In this document: one piece after another, positions 1-6,580 of the stretch
How the letters are laid out: each line of letters opens with the position of its first letter
Position numbering within the stretch: position 1 is the stretch's first letter
Source: Fimadaptatus sp050946055
GTDB taxonomy: Bacteria > Bacillota > Clostridia > Christensenellales > Aristaeellaceae
Length of the DNA stretch: 16,610 bases
NCBI GenBank assembly: GCA_050946055.1
Contig: JBMNUB010000053.1
Coordinates: 1 to 16,610, forward strand
Direction of reading: 5' to 3'
Notes under the pieces: model-generated
Databases searched by the model: none
What the model saw: only the letters and a program-made list of their open reading frames with translations
What the model was told of the DNA's origin: nothing
Position numbers and translations under genes: made by a program

Positions 1-30
1 TTTTATGCTAAGATGTTGATAGTGGCTCAT
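1..30 (-). CDS. IS30-family transposase, N-terminal fragment
   Basis: Only ten codons are visible, reading MSHYQHLSIK. The ATG is preceded by AAAGGAG with a 7-nt spacer, so the start is convincing. IS30-family transposases typically begin with a short segment of the type M-x-x-Y-x-H-L-(S/T)-I/x followed by the first helix-turn-helix, and this matches. The gene leaves the window at position 1. The catalytic DDE domain cannot be seen, so activity is unknown. Confidence 0.55.
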   Translation of the reverse strand, partial: MSHYQHLSIK

Positions 31-134
31 TGAGTTGCTCCTTTCGTAGTTGTCCGCAAACACTATTCTAAAGGAGTTTCCTCTTTGAGTCACTATTTCT
101 TTTGCCTGTTGCACTTACATTGTAAATTCAAGAC
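1..134 (-). mobile_element. End of an IS30-family insertion sequence (partial)
   Basis: This AT-rich stretch contrasts with the GC-rich DNA that follows. Read on the minus strand, it has a terminal region near 107-132 (containing TTTACAATGTAAGTGCAAC), a short leader, a ribosome binding site and the first codons of a transposase. This is the layout expected of the upstream end of an IS30-type element. The outer boundary is approximate: the composition changes at about 133-136, just before the A-run of a terminator. The rest of the element lies outside the window, so the family assignment rests on the transposase N-terminus and the end sequence only. Confidence 0.55.
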
Positions 135-136
135 AC

Positions 137-173
137 AAAAACGCCCGTTCAAGCGCAGCGCGAATGAACGGGC
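137..173 (-). terminator. Intrinsic terminator, minus strand
   Basis: GCCCGTTCA (143-151) pairs with TGAACGGGC (165-173) to give a 9-bp stem. On the minus strand it is followed by a U-tract (A-run at 137-141). It is the likely end of the transcript of the kinase-like gene at 549-1220. That would place the tandem repeats at 278-537 inside the 3' untranslated region. Confidence 0.7.
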
Positions 174-277
174 AGTCAGTGCATATATAAATAGGGCAGG
201 CGCGCATAGCCCGGCAGTACAATCGCCGCACGGGTGCGCCGTGTTGACAACGCCGGAACAGCTCCTCTGCAATGCCC

Positions 278-501
278 AAGCCCGCGGATGGTCGCAAGGC
301 CGAAGCCCAACGGTGAGCAATGCCATGGACAACCCCTAAGCCCGACGGTGGTCAATGCCATGGACAAGGCCGAAGCCCGATGGTGGTCAATGCCATGGAC
401 AAGGCCCAAGCCCGACGGTGGGCAATGCCATGGACAAGGCCAAGGCCCGACGGTGGTCAATGCCATGGGCAACGCCCAAGCCCGACGGCGGGCAATGCCA
501 T
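278..501. repeat. 35-bp tandem repeat (minisatellite)
   Basis: Units begin at 278 (25 bp, internally deleted), 303, 338, 373, 408, 443 and 478 (partial), with an exact 35-bp step. Each starts AAGCCCGACGGTGGTCAATG and continues through CCATGGACAAGGCC, with scattered substitutions. The period is not a multiple of three, so any reading frame rotates from unit to unit. The ORFs that run through it are therefore unlikely to be real. It starts about 50 bp beyond the stop codon of the kinase-like gene. Confidence 0.9.
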
Positions 502-537
502 AGCCGCTGCCACAGCCATAGCCGCTGCCACAGCCAT
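499..537. repeat. 18-bp tandem repeat, two copies plus
   Basis: The unit CATAGCCGCTGCCACAGC occurs at 499-516 and again, identical, at 517-534, followed by a further CAT. It directly abuts the last 35-bp unit but has an unrelated sequence, so two tandem-repeat families sit end to end between the kinase stop codon (549) and the terminator at 137-173. Confidence 0.85.
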
Positions 538-548
538 CTAACCCGACG

Positions 549-1220
549 TCAGGCAAGCCCGAAGTGGCGCTCGACTATGGCCAGCGTGTCCTCTATGCTG
601 CGCGACTCGTCGCGGTGCAGACACTTAAAGCCGCTCTCCTCGAACGAGCGGCGATTCTCGTCGCTGTTTATGGCGCGCAGACATTCGCGATAGTTGGCAA
701 AGGCCCACTCGCGGTTGGGGCATTGCATAAGCACCTGATATAGGAACTGCTTGTCGCTGTCCTCGCGGTCGAAGAAGCGATGGACGGAAGTGTCCTGCGG
801 CGCGAGCATGAACAGCACGTGCCTGTCATCCGATATGAGCCGAAGCAGGTCCGGGTATATGTTTGTGTCCACGAACACCTTGCGGCCGGAGGCGGTGGCG
901 CGTATCAGCAGCAGTATCTCAAGCTCGGACGCCTCGCGCGAACAGCCCGCTATCCAGCCGGCATACTCGCGGGGCGTGCGGGTCACAAACTGCTGCCAGT
1001 CGCGCATGCCGGAGATGTATGACAGGTTGGGCTGATGCTCAGGGTCTATGAGCTGGGTGAGCTGGGCGTGATAGTTCTCGCCGCACTCTATGCCGTCGTG
1101 CTTCTCGGCGAGCAGGTGTACCATGGTCGATTTGCCCGCATACGCGGTGCCGTTTATGAAGTAAACATCTTTGAACATGGCGCGAAGCAGATTGGCCTTT
1201 ATGGATATCTCATTGCACAT
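549..1220 (-). CDS. P-loop kinase-like protein of unknown substrate
   Basis: This is a 223-aa cytosolic protein. The start was chosen at 1220 because AAAGGAGG lies 8 nt upstream; the open frame continues further up but lacks a ribosome binding site. Residues 18-40 form a strand followed by a Walker A loop, G-T-A-Y-A-G-K-S-T (24-32), typical of small nucleotide/metabolite kinases. A hydrophobic strand ending in D-T-N near residue 120 (KVFVDTNIY) could serve as the Walker B or acceptor position. A later R-F-F-D-R-E-D segment resembles a charged lid. Fold and length fit the P-loop kinase superfamily (AAA_33-like), but the substrate is not recognisable. It stands alone, downstream of the tRNA-Ser terminator. 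It could equally be a gluconate/shikimate-type kinase relative or an antibiotic-modifying kinase. Confidence 0.75.
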   Translation of the reverse strand: MCNEISIKANLLRAMFKDVYFINGTAYAGKSTMVHLLAEKHDGIECGENYHAQLTQLIDPEHQPNLSYISGMRDWQQFVTRTPREYAGWIAGCSREASELEILLLIRATASGRKVFVDTNIYPDLLRLISDDRHVLFMLAPQDTSVHRFFDREDSDKQFLYQVLMQCPNREWAFANYRECLRAINSDENRRSFEESGFKCLHRDESRSIEDTLAIVERHFGLA

Positions 1221-1489
1221 ATCGTGTATCCTCCTTTTGCATGGCAAACAAGACCTGCCGCATGAGCGACGGGTCGATGTACGCGCAGGCGCGCGCAAGG
1301 GGCGCTGTGCCTCGATGCGTGGCGCGGGCACGGTCAGGCTTTGCAAAGCGCCGGAGCGGGGGAATGCTCTGCCGATTGCCGAGCCTGGTATTCAGGCGGC
1401 ATATTGCTGCCGACTGCCGTTGCGTTCATGCAGGGCAATATCTGCCGCTCACTTTAGCGCTTGCAGGCCGATATGGCCGCTGTCGCGCA
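1221..1489. other. Leader region of the kinase-like gene, no gene seen
   Basis: Apart from the ribosome binding site of the kinase-like gene (about 1228-1236), this GC-rich 270-bp stretch has no convincing gene, promoter or tandem repeat. It contains short dyads (for example GGCC-ATATC-GGCC on the minus strand near 1468-1480) of unclear meaning. Confidence 0.4.
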
Positions 1490-1531
1490 TCAGCGCTGGC
1501 GGTTTGTGCCATACAGGAAGTATGCGTACAT
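1490..1531 (-). CDS. Possible 13-aa leader peptide
   Basis: On the minus strand AGGAGG stands 9 nt before an ATG that opens MYAYFLYGTNRQR and then a TGA stop. The peptide has three tyrosines and a phenylalanine in its first seven residues, the sort of composition seen in attenuator leader peptides. It lies between the tRNA-Ser terminator and the kinase-like gene, about 270 nt upstream of the latter. The evidence is only the ribosome binding site and the position; it may be chance. Confidence 0.2.
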   Translation of the reverse strand: MYAYFLYGTNRQR

Positions 1532-1561
1532 GGCTCTGAGCCTCCTGTCGTATATCGTATA

Positions 1562-1597
1562 TATAGAAAGAACTCCGAAGGCATTGCCTTCGGAGTT
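1562..1597 (-). terminator. Intrinsic terminator after tRNA-Ser
   Basis: AACTCCGAAGGC (1571-1582) and GCCTTCGGAGTT (1586-1597) form a perfect 12-bp stem with a 3-nt loop. On the minus strand it is followed by CTTTCTATATA, a modest U-rich tail. It begins 4 nt beyond the tRNA 3' end. Confidence 0.75.
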
Positions 1598-1601
1598 CAA
1601 G

Positions 1602-1691
1602 CGGAGAAGGAGAGATTCGAACTCTCGAAACGCTTTTGACGTTTACGCGATTTCCAGTCGCGCGCCCTCGACCAAGCTAGGCGACTTCTCC
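1602..1691 (-). tRNA. trnS-GGA: tRNA-Ser (anticodon GGA)
   Basis: The 90-nt minus-strand gene folds as a class II tRNA. The acceptor stem is GGAGAAG/CTTCTCC with discriminator G. The D-arm contains CCTAGCTTGGTCGAGGG. The anticodon stem is CGCGA/TCGCG around the loop CTGGAAA (anticodon GGA). There is a long variable arm (AAACGTCAAAAGCGTTT), and the T-arm is GAGAG-TTCGAAT-CTCTC. The long variable arm and G discriminator are serine hallmarks. CCA is not encoded, so it must be added after transcription. It reads UCC/UCU codons. Confidence 0.97.
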
Positions 1692-1739
1692 ACTAAGTGA
1701 AGTATTAAACTGTGTTCCGCGTTGCTTGACGCGAGTAAT

Positions 1740-1768
1740 ATTATATCCTATGTCGCGCGGTTTGTCAA
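1740..1768 (-). promoter_or_regulatory. Promoter of tRNA-Ser
   Basis: On the minus strand a perfect TTGACA (1763-1768) and perfect TATAAT (1740-1745) are separated by 17 bp. The predicted start is about 40 nt ahead of the tRNA. A full consensus promoter fits a stable RNA gene. Confidence 0.9.
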
Positions 1769-1863
1769 TAGCAAATTGCACTTTTTCTGGAGAAAATTTC
1801 GATGTTTTTCGCGTTTGGCGCCTTTTTATGGAGAAGGGCGCGATATGCGCGGAAACGGTGCGG

Positions 1864-1989
1864 GTTTAGCGGCGCGTGCTTAAATGCGCGTGCTTGACGG
1901 CATAGGTTTAACGGCACATGTTTAGCAGTACGAGTTTAGCGGCGCGTGCTTAACGGCATGAACCTAATAGCGCAGGTTTATATGCTCGT
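1864..1989. repeat. 14-bp degenerate tandem repeat, nine units
   Basis: Nine units follow one another without gaps, starting at 1864, 1878, 1892, 1906, 1920, 1934, 1948, 1962 and 1976. The commonest form is GTTTAGCGGCGCGT; the first and sixth units are identical. Positions 1-5 (G-T/C-T-T-A) and 8-11 are the best conserved. There is no spacer and no coding sense (14 is not a multiple of 3). It fills the intergenic space between the divergent tRNA-Ser promoter and the metal-resistance operon. Confidence 0.85.
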
Positions 1990-2076
1990 ATGCATCCGGG
2001 CGCGAATACATCGCACATGCACCGGACAATTCAGGGCATATCCTGCGGCTTATCCCCAAATTAACGCACCGCGCGC

Positions 2077-2105
2077 TTGACAAATACACATGAACGGTGT
2101 ATCAT
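2077..2105 (+). promoter_or_regulatory. Promoter of the metal-efflux operon
   Basis: TTGACA (2077-2082) and TATCAT (2100-2105) are separated by exactly 17 bp. The -10 box lies inside the first unit of the 16-bp repeat described below, so a repressor bound there would block RNA polymerase. The start site should fall near 2112, giving a leader of about 75 nt. Confidence 0.8.
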
Positions 2106-2185
2106 ATGAACGGACGAACAAATGAATGAACATTCAAATGAATGGATGCTCAGATGAACCGGCACTCAGTCGAACGGAGGCGCAT
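2090..2185 (+). repeat. 16-bp tandem repeat forming the operon leader
   Basis: Six contiguous 16-bp units start at 2090, 2106, 2122, 2138, 2154 and 2170. The first five begin ATGAAC or ATGAAT, and the sixth begins TCGAACGG. The array runs from the -10 box to the base before the ATG of the repressor gene (2186). The Shine-Dalgarno sequence GGAGG is a variant of the sixth unit. ATGAA is the typical half-site of SmtB/CzrA-type operators, so the array may serve as repeated operator half-sites. That function is inferred, not shown. Confidence 0.75.
2123..2143 (+). promoter_or_regulatory. Probable ArsR/SmtB-type operator
   Basis: Two overlapping dyads occur in the third and fourth repeat units: TGAAT-GAAC-ATTCA (2123-2136) and ATTCA-AA-TGAAT (2132-2143). 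They resemble the ATGAA/TTCAT dyads bound by zinc- and cadmium-sensing ArsR-family repressors. They lie about 10-30 bp after the predicted start site, which suits autoregulation by the adjacent repressor. Confidence 0.55.
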
Positions 2186-2551
2186 ATGACGCATACTGAC
2201 AGGCATGAGCAGCAGCATCACGCTGTGCTGGAGCTGCTGCAGCGCGAGTCGCCCAGTGCGGAGATGATATGCGATCTGGCTGATCTGTTCAAGATATTCG
2301 GCGATACCACGCGCATGAGGATACTGTACGCACTGCTGGAGAGCGAGATGTGCGTGTGCGCCATAGCCGAGTATCTGGGCATGACTCAGTCGGCGATATC
2401 GCACCAGCTCAAGGTGCTGAGGGACAACAATCTTGTGGGCAGCCGCAGAGAGGGCAAGACGATATACTACTTTCTGGCGGATGACCATGTAAGGCTGATA
2501 GTGGGACAGGGCTATGCCCATCTGACCGAAGAAAGGAAGCGTGCAAAGTGA
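2186..2551 (+). CDS. ArsR/SmtB-family metal-sensing repressor
   Basis: This 121-aa winged-helix repressor is predicted to release the operator when it binds a divalent metal. The start at 2186 has GGAGG 5 nt upstream; an earlier in-frame ATG at 2126 lies inside the repeat and lacks a ribosome binding site. The recognition helix is around residues 66-80 (MTQSAISHQLKVLRD). Two metal sites are visible. The first is C56-V-C58 in the alpha-3 region, as in the ELCVCDL motif of CadC/ArsR. The second is a complete alpha-5 site, D99-x-H101-x10-H112-x2-E115, with the same residues and spacing as cyanobacterial SmtB. The alpha-5 set predicts Zn (also Co/Cd) sensing, and the cysteine pair could add Cd/Pb binding. 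The stop overlaps the next gene by 4 nt (GTGA), so the two are translationally coupled. Confidence 0.93.
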   Translation: MTHTDRHEQQHHAVLELLQRESPSAEMICDLADLFKIFGDTTRMRILYALLESEMCVCAIAEYLGMTQSAISHQLKVLRDNNLVGSRREGKTIYYFLADDHVRLIVGQGYAHLTEERKRAK

Positions 2552-2766
2552 AGAAGGTATTCAAGATGGAGGAACTGGACTGCGCCAACTGCGCCGCCAA
2601 GATGGAGGACGCCATACGCCGCATAGACGGCGTGAACGGAGCTACCGTCAGCTTCATGACGCAGAAGCTCACGCTGGATGTAGAGGATGGCCGCCTTGAC
2701 GAGGTGCTGAGTCAGGCACAGAAGGCGTGCAGCCGCATAGAGAGGCACTGCCGCATAATAGTGTGA
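2548..2766 (+). CDS. Free-standing HMA-domain metal-binding protein
   Basis: This is a 72-aa single-domain protein with the heavy-metal-associated ferredoxin-like fold. The metal loop is L-D-C-A-N-C-A near residues 10-16 (CxxC), followed by the usual helix and the G-V-N-G-A-T-V strand. It starts with GTG inside the stop of the repressor gene (GTGA overlap). Its likely role is to bind Zn/Cd and hand it to, or regulate, the ATPase encoded next. In most CadA/ZntA pumps this domain is fused to the N-terminus; the pump here lacks it, so this protein probably stands in for it. A generic CopZ-like copper chaperone is less likely in this context. Confidence 0.9.
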   Translation: MKKVFKMEELDCANCAAKMEDAIRRIDGVNGATVSFMTQKLTLDVEDGRLDEVLSQAQKACSRIERHCRIIV

Positions 2767-2839
2767 CAGGCAGGGCCGGGCAAAGCTGAAGGGCGCTTGA
2801 AAGGCGCAGGGCCGCACAAGCGACATGAGGGGAGAGCTT

Positions 2840-4672
2840 ATGAGCAGGCGTCAGAAGAATGATCTGATACGCATAGTGACAGCGTTTGCGCTGTTTATAG
2901 TGGTGCAATTCCTGCCGCTGGAGGGCTGGTGGAAGGTGGCGGCCATACTCGTGCCGTATGTAATATGCGGCTGGGACGTGGTGTGGGGAGCGCTGCGCGG
3001 CATAGCGCACGGGCAGCTGTTCGACGAGACGTTTCTGATGACGATAGCGACACTGGGCGCGCTGGCCGTGGGCGAATACAGCGAGGCCGTGGCGGTCATG
3101 CTGTTCTATCAGGTGGGCGAGCTGTTTCAGTCCATCGCCGTGGGCAGAAGCCGCCGCGACATAGCCGCGCTCATGGACATACGCCCGGACACCGCGACCG
3201 TGCTGCGCGCGGGCAGGGAAGAAGTGGTGTCACCCGAGGAAGTGTCGCTGGGTGAACTCATCGTCGTAAAGCCCGGCGAGAAGATACCGCTGGACGGCAC
3301 GATAACCGAGGGCGCGACCACCGTCAACGCCGCCGCGCTGACTGGAGAGAGCCTGCCGCAGGACAAGCAGCAGGGCGATCGCGTGGTGAGCGGCTCGATA
3401 AACCTGACCGGCGTAATACAGGTGCGCACCGAGAGCGAGTTCGGCGACAGCACCGTGTCCAAGATACTGGAGCTGGTCGAGAACTCCGCCTCCAAAAAGG
3501 CGCGCGTGGAGAACTTCATAACCCGCTTTGCGCGCTACTATACGCCCTGCGTGGTCATAGCCGCGCTGCTGCTGGCGGTGGTGCCGCCGCTGTTTGACGG
3601 CGCGTGGAGCCAGTGGATACAGCGCGCGCTCACGTTCCTTGTGGTATCCTGTCCGTGTGCGCTGGTCGTGTCAGTGCCGCTGTCGTTCTTCGGCGGCATA
3701 GGCGGGGCGTCACGCAAGGGCATACTGATAAAGGGCGCCAACTATCTGGAGACGCTCTCCAAGGTAAAGACCGCCGTGTTCGACAAGACCGGCACGCTCA
3801 CGCGCGGCAGCTTCGAGGTCACTGCCATACATCCCGCCCGCGATTCCGAGGCTGAGCTGCTGGACATAGCCGCCGCCGCCGAGTCCAATTCCAGCCACCC
3901 GATAGCGCAGTCAATAGTGGCGGCGCACGGCGGCCATATCGACAAAGCGCGCATAAGCGAGGTAAGCGAGCGCGCAGGTATGGGCATAGAGGCCGTTATA
4001 GACGGCAGACGCATATATGTGGGCAATGGCAAGCTGATGGACAGCGTGGGCGCGGACTGGCACGAGTGCCACAAGCCCGGCACGGTCATACACATAGCCG
4101 AGGGCAATGACTATCTGGGGCATATAGTGATATCCGACCGGCCCAAACCCGACGCGCGCGATGCCATAAGCGGCATAAAGGCGCTGGGCGTGGAGCGCGT
4201 GGTGATGCTGACTGGCGATGCTCCGCGCGTCGCGCAGAGCGTGGGCGCGGAGCTGGGCGTGGACGATGTGCGCGCGGGTCTTATGCCTGCCGACAAGGTG
4301 ACTGAAGTGGAGAAGCTGCTTGCGCCCGGCAAGCCGCTGGCGTTCGTAGGCGACGGCATAAACGACGCGCCCGTGCTGTCGCGCGCCGACGTGGGCATAG
4401 CCATGGGCGCGCTGGGCAGCGATGCGGCCATAGAGGCGGCGGACGTGGTGCTGATGGACGATAAGCCCTCCAAGATATATCAGGCCATAGGCATAGCCCG
4501 CAAGACCATGGGCATAGTGCGCCAGAACATAGTGTTCGCGCTGGGCGTGAAGGGCATAGTGCTGCTGCTGGGCGCGCTGGGCTTTGCCAACATGTGGTGG
4601 GCGGTGTTTGCCGACGTGGGCGTCATGGTGCTGGCCATACTCAACGCCATGCGTGCGCTGAGGGTGAAATGA
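2840..4672 (+). CDS. zntA: Zn/Cd/Pb-exporting P1B-2 ATPase (ZntA/CadA type)
   Basis: This is a 610-aa inner-membrane pump. The start at 2840 was preferred over 2825 because GAGGGGAG lies about 6 nt before it. Landmarks: T-G-E-S at 168-171 (actuator), membrane metal site C271-P-C273 followed by x4-S-x-P, phosphorylation site D315-K-T-G-T, H353-P354 of the nucleotide domain, T-G-D at 458-460 and G-D-G-I-N-D at 504-509. A lysine at 571 in the seventh helix and D592-x-G594 in the eighth complete the P1B-2 signature for Zn2+, Cd2+ and Pb2+ rather than copper. There is no N-terminal CxxC domain: the protein begins just before the first membrane helix, consistent with the separate HMA gene 73 bp upstream. 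Expression should follow the metal-sensing repressor in the same operon. Confidence 0.96.
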   Translation: MSRRQKNDLIRIVTAFALFIVVQFLPLEGWWKVAAILVPYVICGWDVVWGALRGIAHGQLFDETFLMTIATLGALAVGEYSEAVAVMLFYQVGELFQSIAVGRSRRDIAALMDIRPDTATVLRAGREEVVSPEEVSLGELIVVKPGEKIPLDGTITEGATTVNAAALTGESLPQDKQQGDRVVSGSINLTGVIQVRTESEFGDSTVSKILELVENSASKKARVENFITRFARYYTPCVVIAALLLAVVPPLFDGAWSQWIQRALTFLVVSCPCALVVSVPLSFFGGIGGASRKGILIKGANYLETLSKVKTAVFDKTGTLTRGSFEVTAIHPARDSEAELLDIAAAAESNSSHPIAQSIVAAHGGHIDKARISEVSERAGMGIEAVIDGRRIYVGNGKLMDSVGADWHECHKPGTVIHIAEGNDYLGHIVISDRPKPDARDAISGIKALGVERVVMLTGDAPRVAQSVGAELGVDDVRAGLMPADKVTEVEKLLAPGKPLAFVGDGINDAPVLSRADVGIAMGALGSDAAIEAADVVLMDDKPSKIYQAIGIARKTMGIVRQNIVFALGVKGIVLLLGALGFANMWWAVFADVGVMVLAILNAMRALRVK

Positions 4673-4714
4673 GGCCATGCGGCGCATATGCCTGCATGAT
4701 ATAATCCGTATAAC

Positions 4715-4761
4715 AGGCAAGACCCATTGGGCGCACTGAAGCGCTCGATGGGTCTTGCCTT
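4715..4761 (+). terminator. Hairpin at the end of the metal operon
   Basis: GGCAAGACCCAT (4716-4727) pairs with ATGGGTCTTGCC (4748-4759), a perfect 12-bp stem extended by A4715-T4760. The 20-nt loop contains a smaller GCGC/GCGC pairing. It lies 43 bp after the ATPase stop. The U-tract is nearly absent, so it may act as a weak terminator or a 3' stabilising hairpin. Confidence 0.55.
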
Positions 4762-4895
4762 AAGCTGTGGATGCAAGTCGGAATGGGGCAGCTGCAAGCG
4801 TGAATGGGCGCCGGGTTGACCATACATAGCCGCACACAGGCCATTGAGCCGCGCCGTAAACGCCCTATGCATAGCAGAAGTCCTGAAATACCGTA
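4762..4895. other. Convergent intergenic spacer, nothing recognised
   Basis: This is the space between the 3' ends of the ATPase and MATE genes. No gene, promoter or repeat is supported here; short plus-strand frames have no ribosome binding site. Confidence 0.4.
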
Positions 4896-4949
4896 CAAAA
4901 CATAAGCCCTCTACATCGATGCGCATGTATGCAAGCCGACGCAGAGGGC
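4896..4949 (-). terminator. Probable terminator of the MATE gene
   Basis: GCCCTCT (4906-4912) pairs with AGAGGGC (4943-4949) across a 30-nt loop. On the minus strand the stem is followed by TTATGTTTTG. It begins 31 bp beyond the MATE stop codon. The long loop makes this moderate evidence. Confidence 0.5.
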
Positions 4950-4980
4950 ATGTGTATTTCTTATGTCACGCGGTTAAGCC

Positions 4981-6387
4981 TTACGCCTCACCCTGCTTCC
5001 ACACGCGCGGCCCGCCGTACAGCGGCGAGGACACCACGCGCTTTTTGCAGTAGAAGAACGCAGGTATCAGGAACAAGTCGGCGGCCAGCCATGCGGTCAC
5101 GTTGGAGAAGCACACACCCGCAAAGCCGAATACCCGCGCCAGCACGAACGCCACAAAGCAGCGCGCCGCCATCTCCAGCACGCCCGCCAGCATCGCGAAC
5201 GTGGAGTAGCCCATGCCCTGTATGGTGAAGCGCACGCTGTTGACCAGCGTCAGCAGCGGGAAGCCCGCCGTGGATACCAGCATGAAGCGGCGCGCATACT
5301 CAAGCGCCTGCGTCTCGCTCGCGTCGAGGAACAGCGTGAGCATGGGCTGATTACATAGCAGCGCCGCGCCAAGCGTCAGCGCTGAGATTATCATGCCGGT
5401 GAGGCTGGCCTGCTTGAGGCCGCGGCTCACGCGCTCCAGCTTGCCCGCGCCTATGTTCTGACCGGCGTATGTGGCCATGGTCGCGCCTATGGCATCCTGA
5501 GGGCAGCAGAGTATGCCGTTGACCTTGCCCGCAGCGGTAACGCCCGCCACGGCAATCTCGCCAAACGAGTTCACGGCGGTCTGCACCGATACCGAGCCTA
5601 TCGCGGTTATCGAGTATTGCAGCCCCATGGGCAGCCCTGCGGCGCAGAGACGCTTGACCGCGTCCCCTGTAACACGCCAGTCGCCGTGCTGCGGGCGCAG
5701 TATGTCAAATTTCTTTACCATGTATATCCAGCAGCCTACGCCCGATGCCAGCTGCGAAAGCACGGTGGCCAGCGCCGCGCCCGCCACATTTATGTCGCAT
5801 ACCAGTATGAACACGAGATCCAGCGCTATGTTCATTAGCGAGGACAGTATCAGGAATATGACGGGCGTGCGGCTGTCGCCCAGCGCGCGCACTATCGACG
5901 AGGACAGATTGTACAGGAAGGTCGTGGGTATACCCGCAAATATTATCACTATGTACATGTAGGCGTATTCGAACGCTTCCGGAGGCGTGTTCATGAGCGC
6001 AAGCATGTCGCGGCACAGCGTAACGGTCAGCGTGGTCAGCACGGCGGCTATCGCTATGGACAGCCATACGCCGTTTGTATAATAGCGGCGCAGCGCCTCG
6101 TGGTCGCCCGCGCCGAACGCCTGCGCTACCGGTATGGAAAAGCCGCTGCATATGCCGTTGCATGCGCCTATCACGAGAAAGTACAGCGAACCCGTAGAGC
6201 CGACGCCGGCCAGCGGTATCATGCCCAGAAAGCGGCCCACTATCATCGTGTCCACCATATTGTATACCTGTTGGAACAGCAGCCCCAGAAATACCGGGAC
6301 GGCAAAGCCGATTATGCACTTTATCGGCGAACCCTGAGTAAGGCTCTTGACCATAGCTTGCGGAGCGCGATGCGTTCCTTCCTCCAT
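4981..6387 (-). CDS. MATE-family multidrug/metabolite exporter
   Basis: This 468-aa membrane protein has about twelve hydrophobic helices in two similar halves and belongs to the MATE family of Na+- or H+-coupled drug and organic-cation exporters. The N-terminal signature P-V-F-L-G-L-L-F-Q-Q followed by V-Y-N-M-V-D-T-M-I-V-G (about 31-51) is typical, as is V-R-A-L-G-D-S in the first half and the repeated Q-N-I-G-A-G motif after the middle. The start is uncertain. The ATG at 6387 has no clear ribosome binding site. The next in-frame ATG at 6354 gives MVKSLTQGSP, which is where relatives usually begin, but its upstream sequence is also poor. The substrate cannot be told from sequence. The neighbouring metal operon points the other way and gives no functional link. 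Confidence 0.92.
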   Translation of the reverse strand: MEEGTHRAPQAMVKSLTQGSPIKCIIGFAVPVFLGLLFQQVYNMVDTMIVGRFLGMIPLAGVGSTGSLYFLVIGACNGICSGFSIPVAQAFGAGDHEALRRYYTNGVWLSIAIAAVLTTLTVTLCRDMLALMNTPPEAFEYAYMYIVIIFAGIPTTFLYNLSSSIVRALGDSRTPVIFLILSSLMNIALDLVFILVCDINVAGAALATVLSQLASGVGCWIYMVKKFDILRPQHGDWRVTGDAVKRLCAAGLPMGLQYSITAIGSVSVQTAVNSFGEIAVAGVTAAGKVNGILCCPQDAIGATMATYAGQNIGAGKLERVSRGLKQASLTGMIISALTLGAALLCNQPMLTLFLDASETQALEYARRFMLVSTAGFPLLTLVNSVRFTIQGMGYSTFAMLAGVLEMAARCFVAFVLARVFGFAGVCFSNVTAWLAADLFLIPAFFYCKKRVVSSPLYGGPRVWKQGEA

Positions 6388-6462
6388 TCGTGAGCGGTTG
6401 GCAGTGCGCGCTGAGGCTCGCGCTGCTGGCCGGGGCGGTGCAAGCCCGTCCTAGCTCACAAT

Positions 6463-6468
6463 ATTATA
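6463..6468 (-). promoter_or_regulatory. Possible -10 box for the MATE gene
   Basis: The minus strand carries a perfect TATAAT here, about 75 nt upstream of the MATE coding region. The region 17 bp further up is T-rich (TTTTTT) rather than a good -35 box, so this is a tentative promoter call. Confidence 0.35.
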
Positions 6469-6580
6469 TGTACATGGCGCGCTGCAAAAAAGTATGCGAT
6501 TGCAAATTTAGTATAAATATTCGGAAACACTGCGTGGATATCCATGTGCGATGATGCTCATGTACATATAGGAGCGACAT

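Noticed and set aside
278..501. CRISPR array
   Set aside because: The units are contiguous with no unique spacers, and no cas gene is present. The same holds for the 57-bp array.
234..556. ORFs on both strands across the 35-bp repeat
   Set aside because: A 35-bp unit rotates the frame each time, no start has a ribosome binding site, and codon use is unlike the real genes.
1802..1897. 31-codon plus-strand ORF beginning MFFAFGAFLW
   Set aside because: Only a distant GGAG precedes it, and its second half is the 14-bp repeat, so chance is more likely.
2126..2185. Earlier start for the repressor at 2126
   Set aside because: It lies within the 16-bp repeat and lacks a ribosome binding site, while 2186 has GGAGG at good spacing and gives the usual family length.
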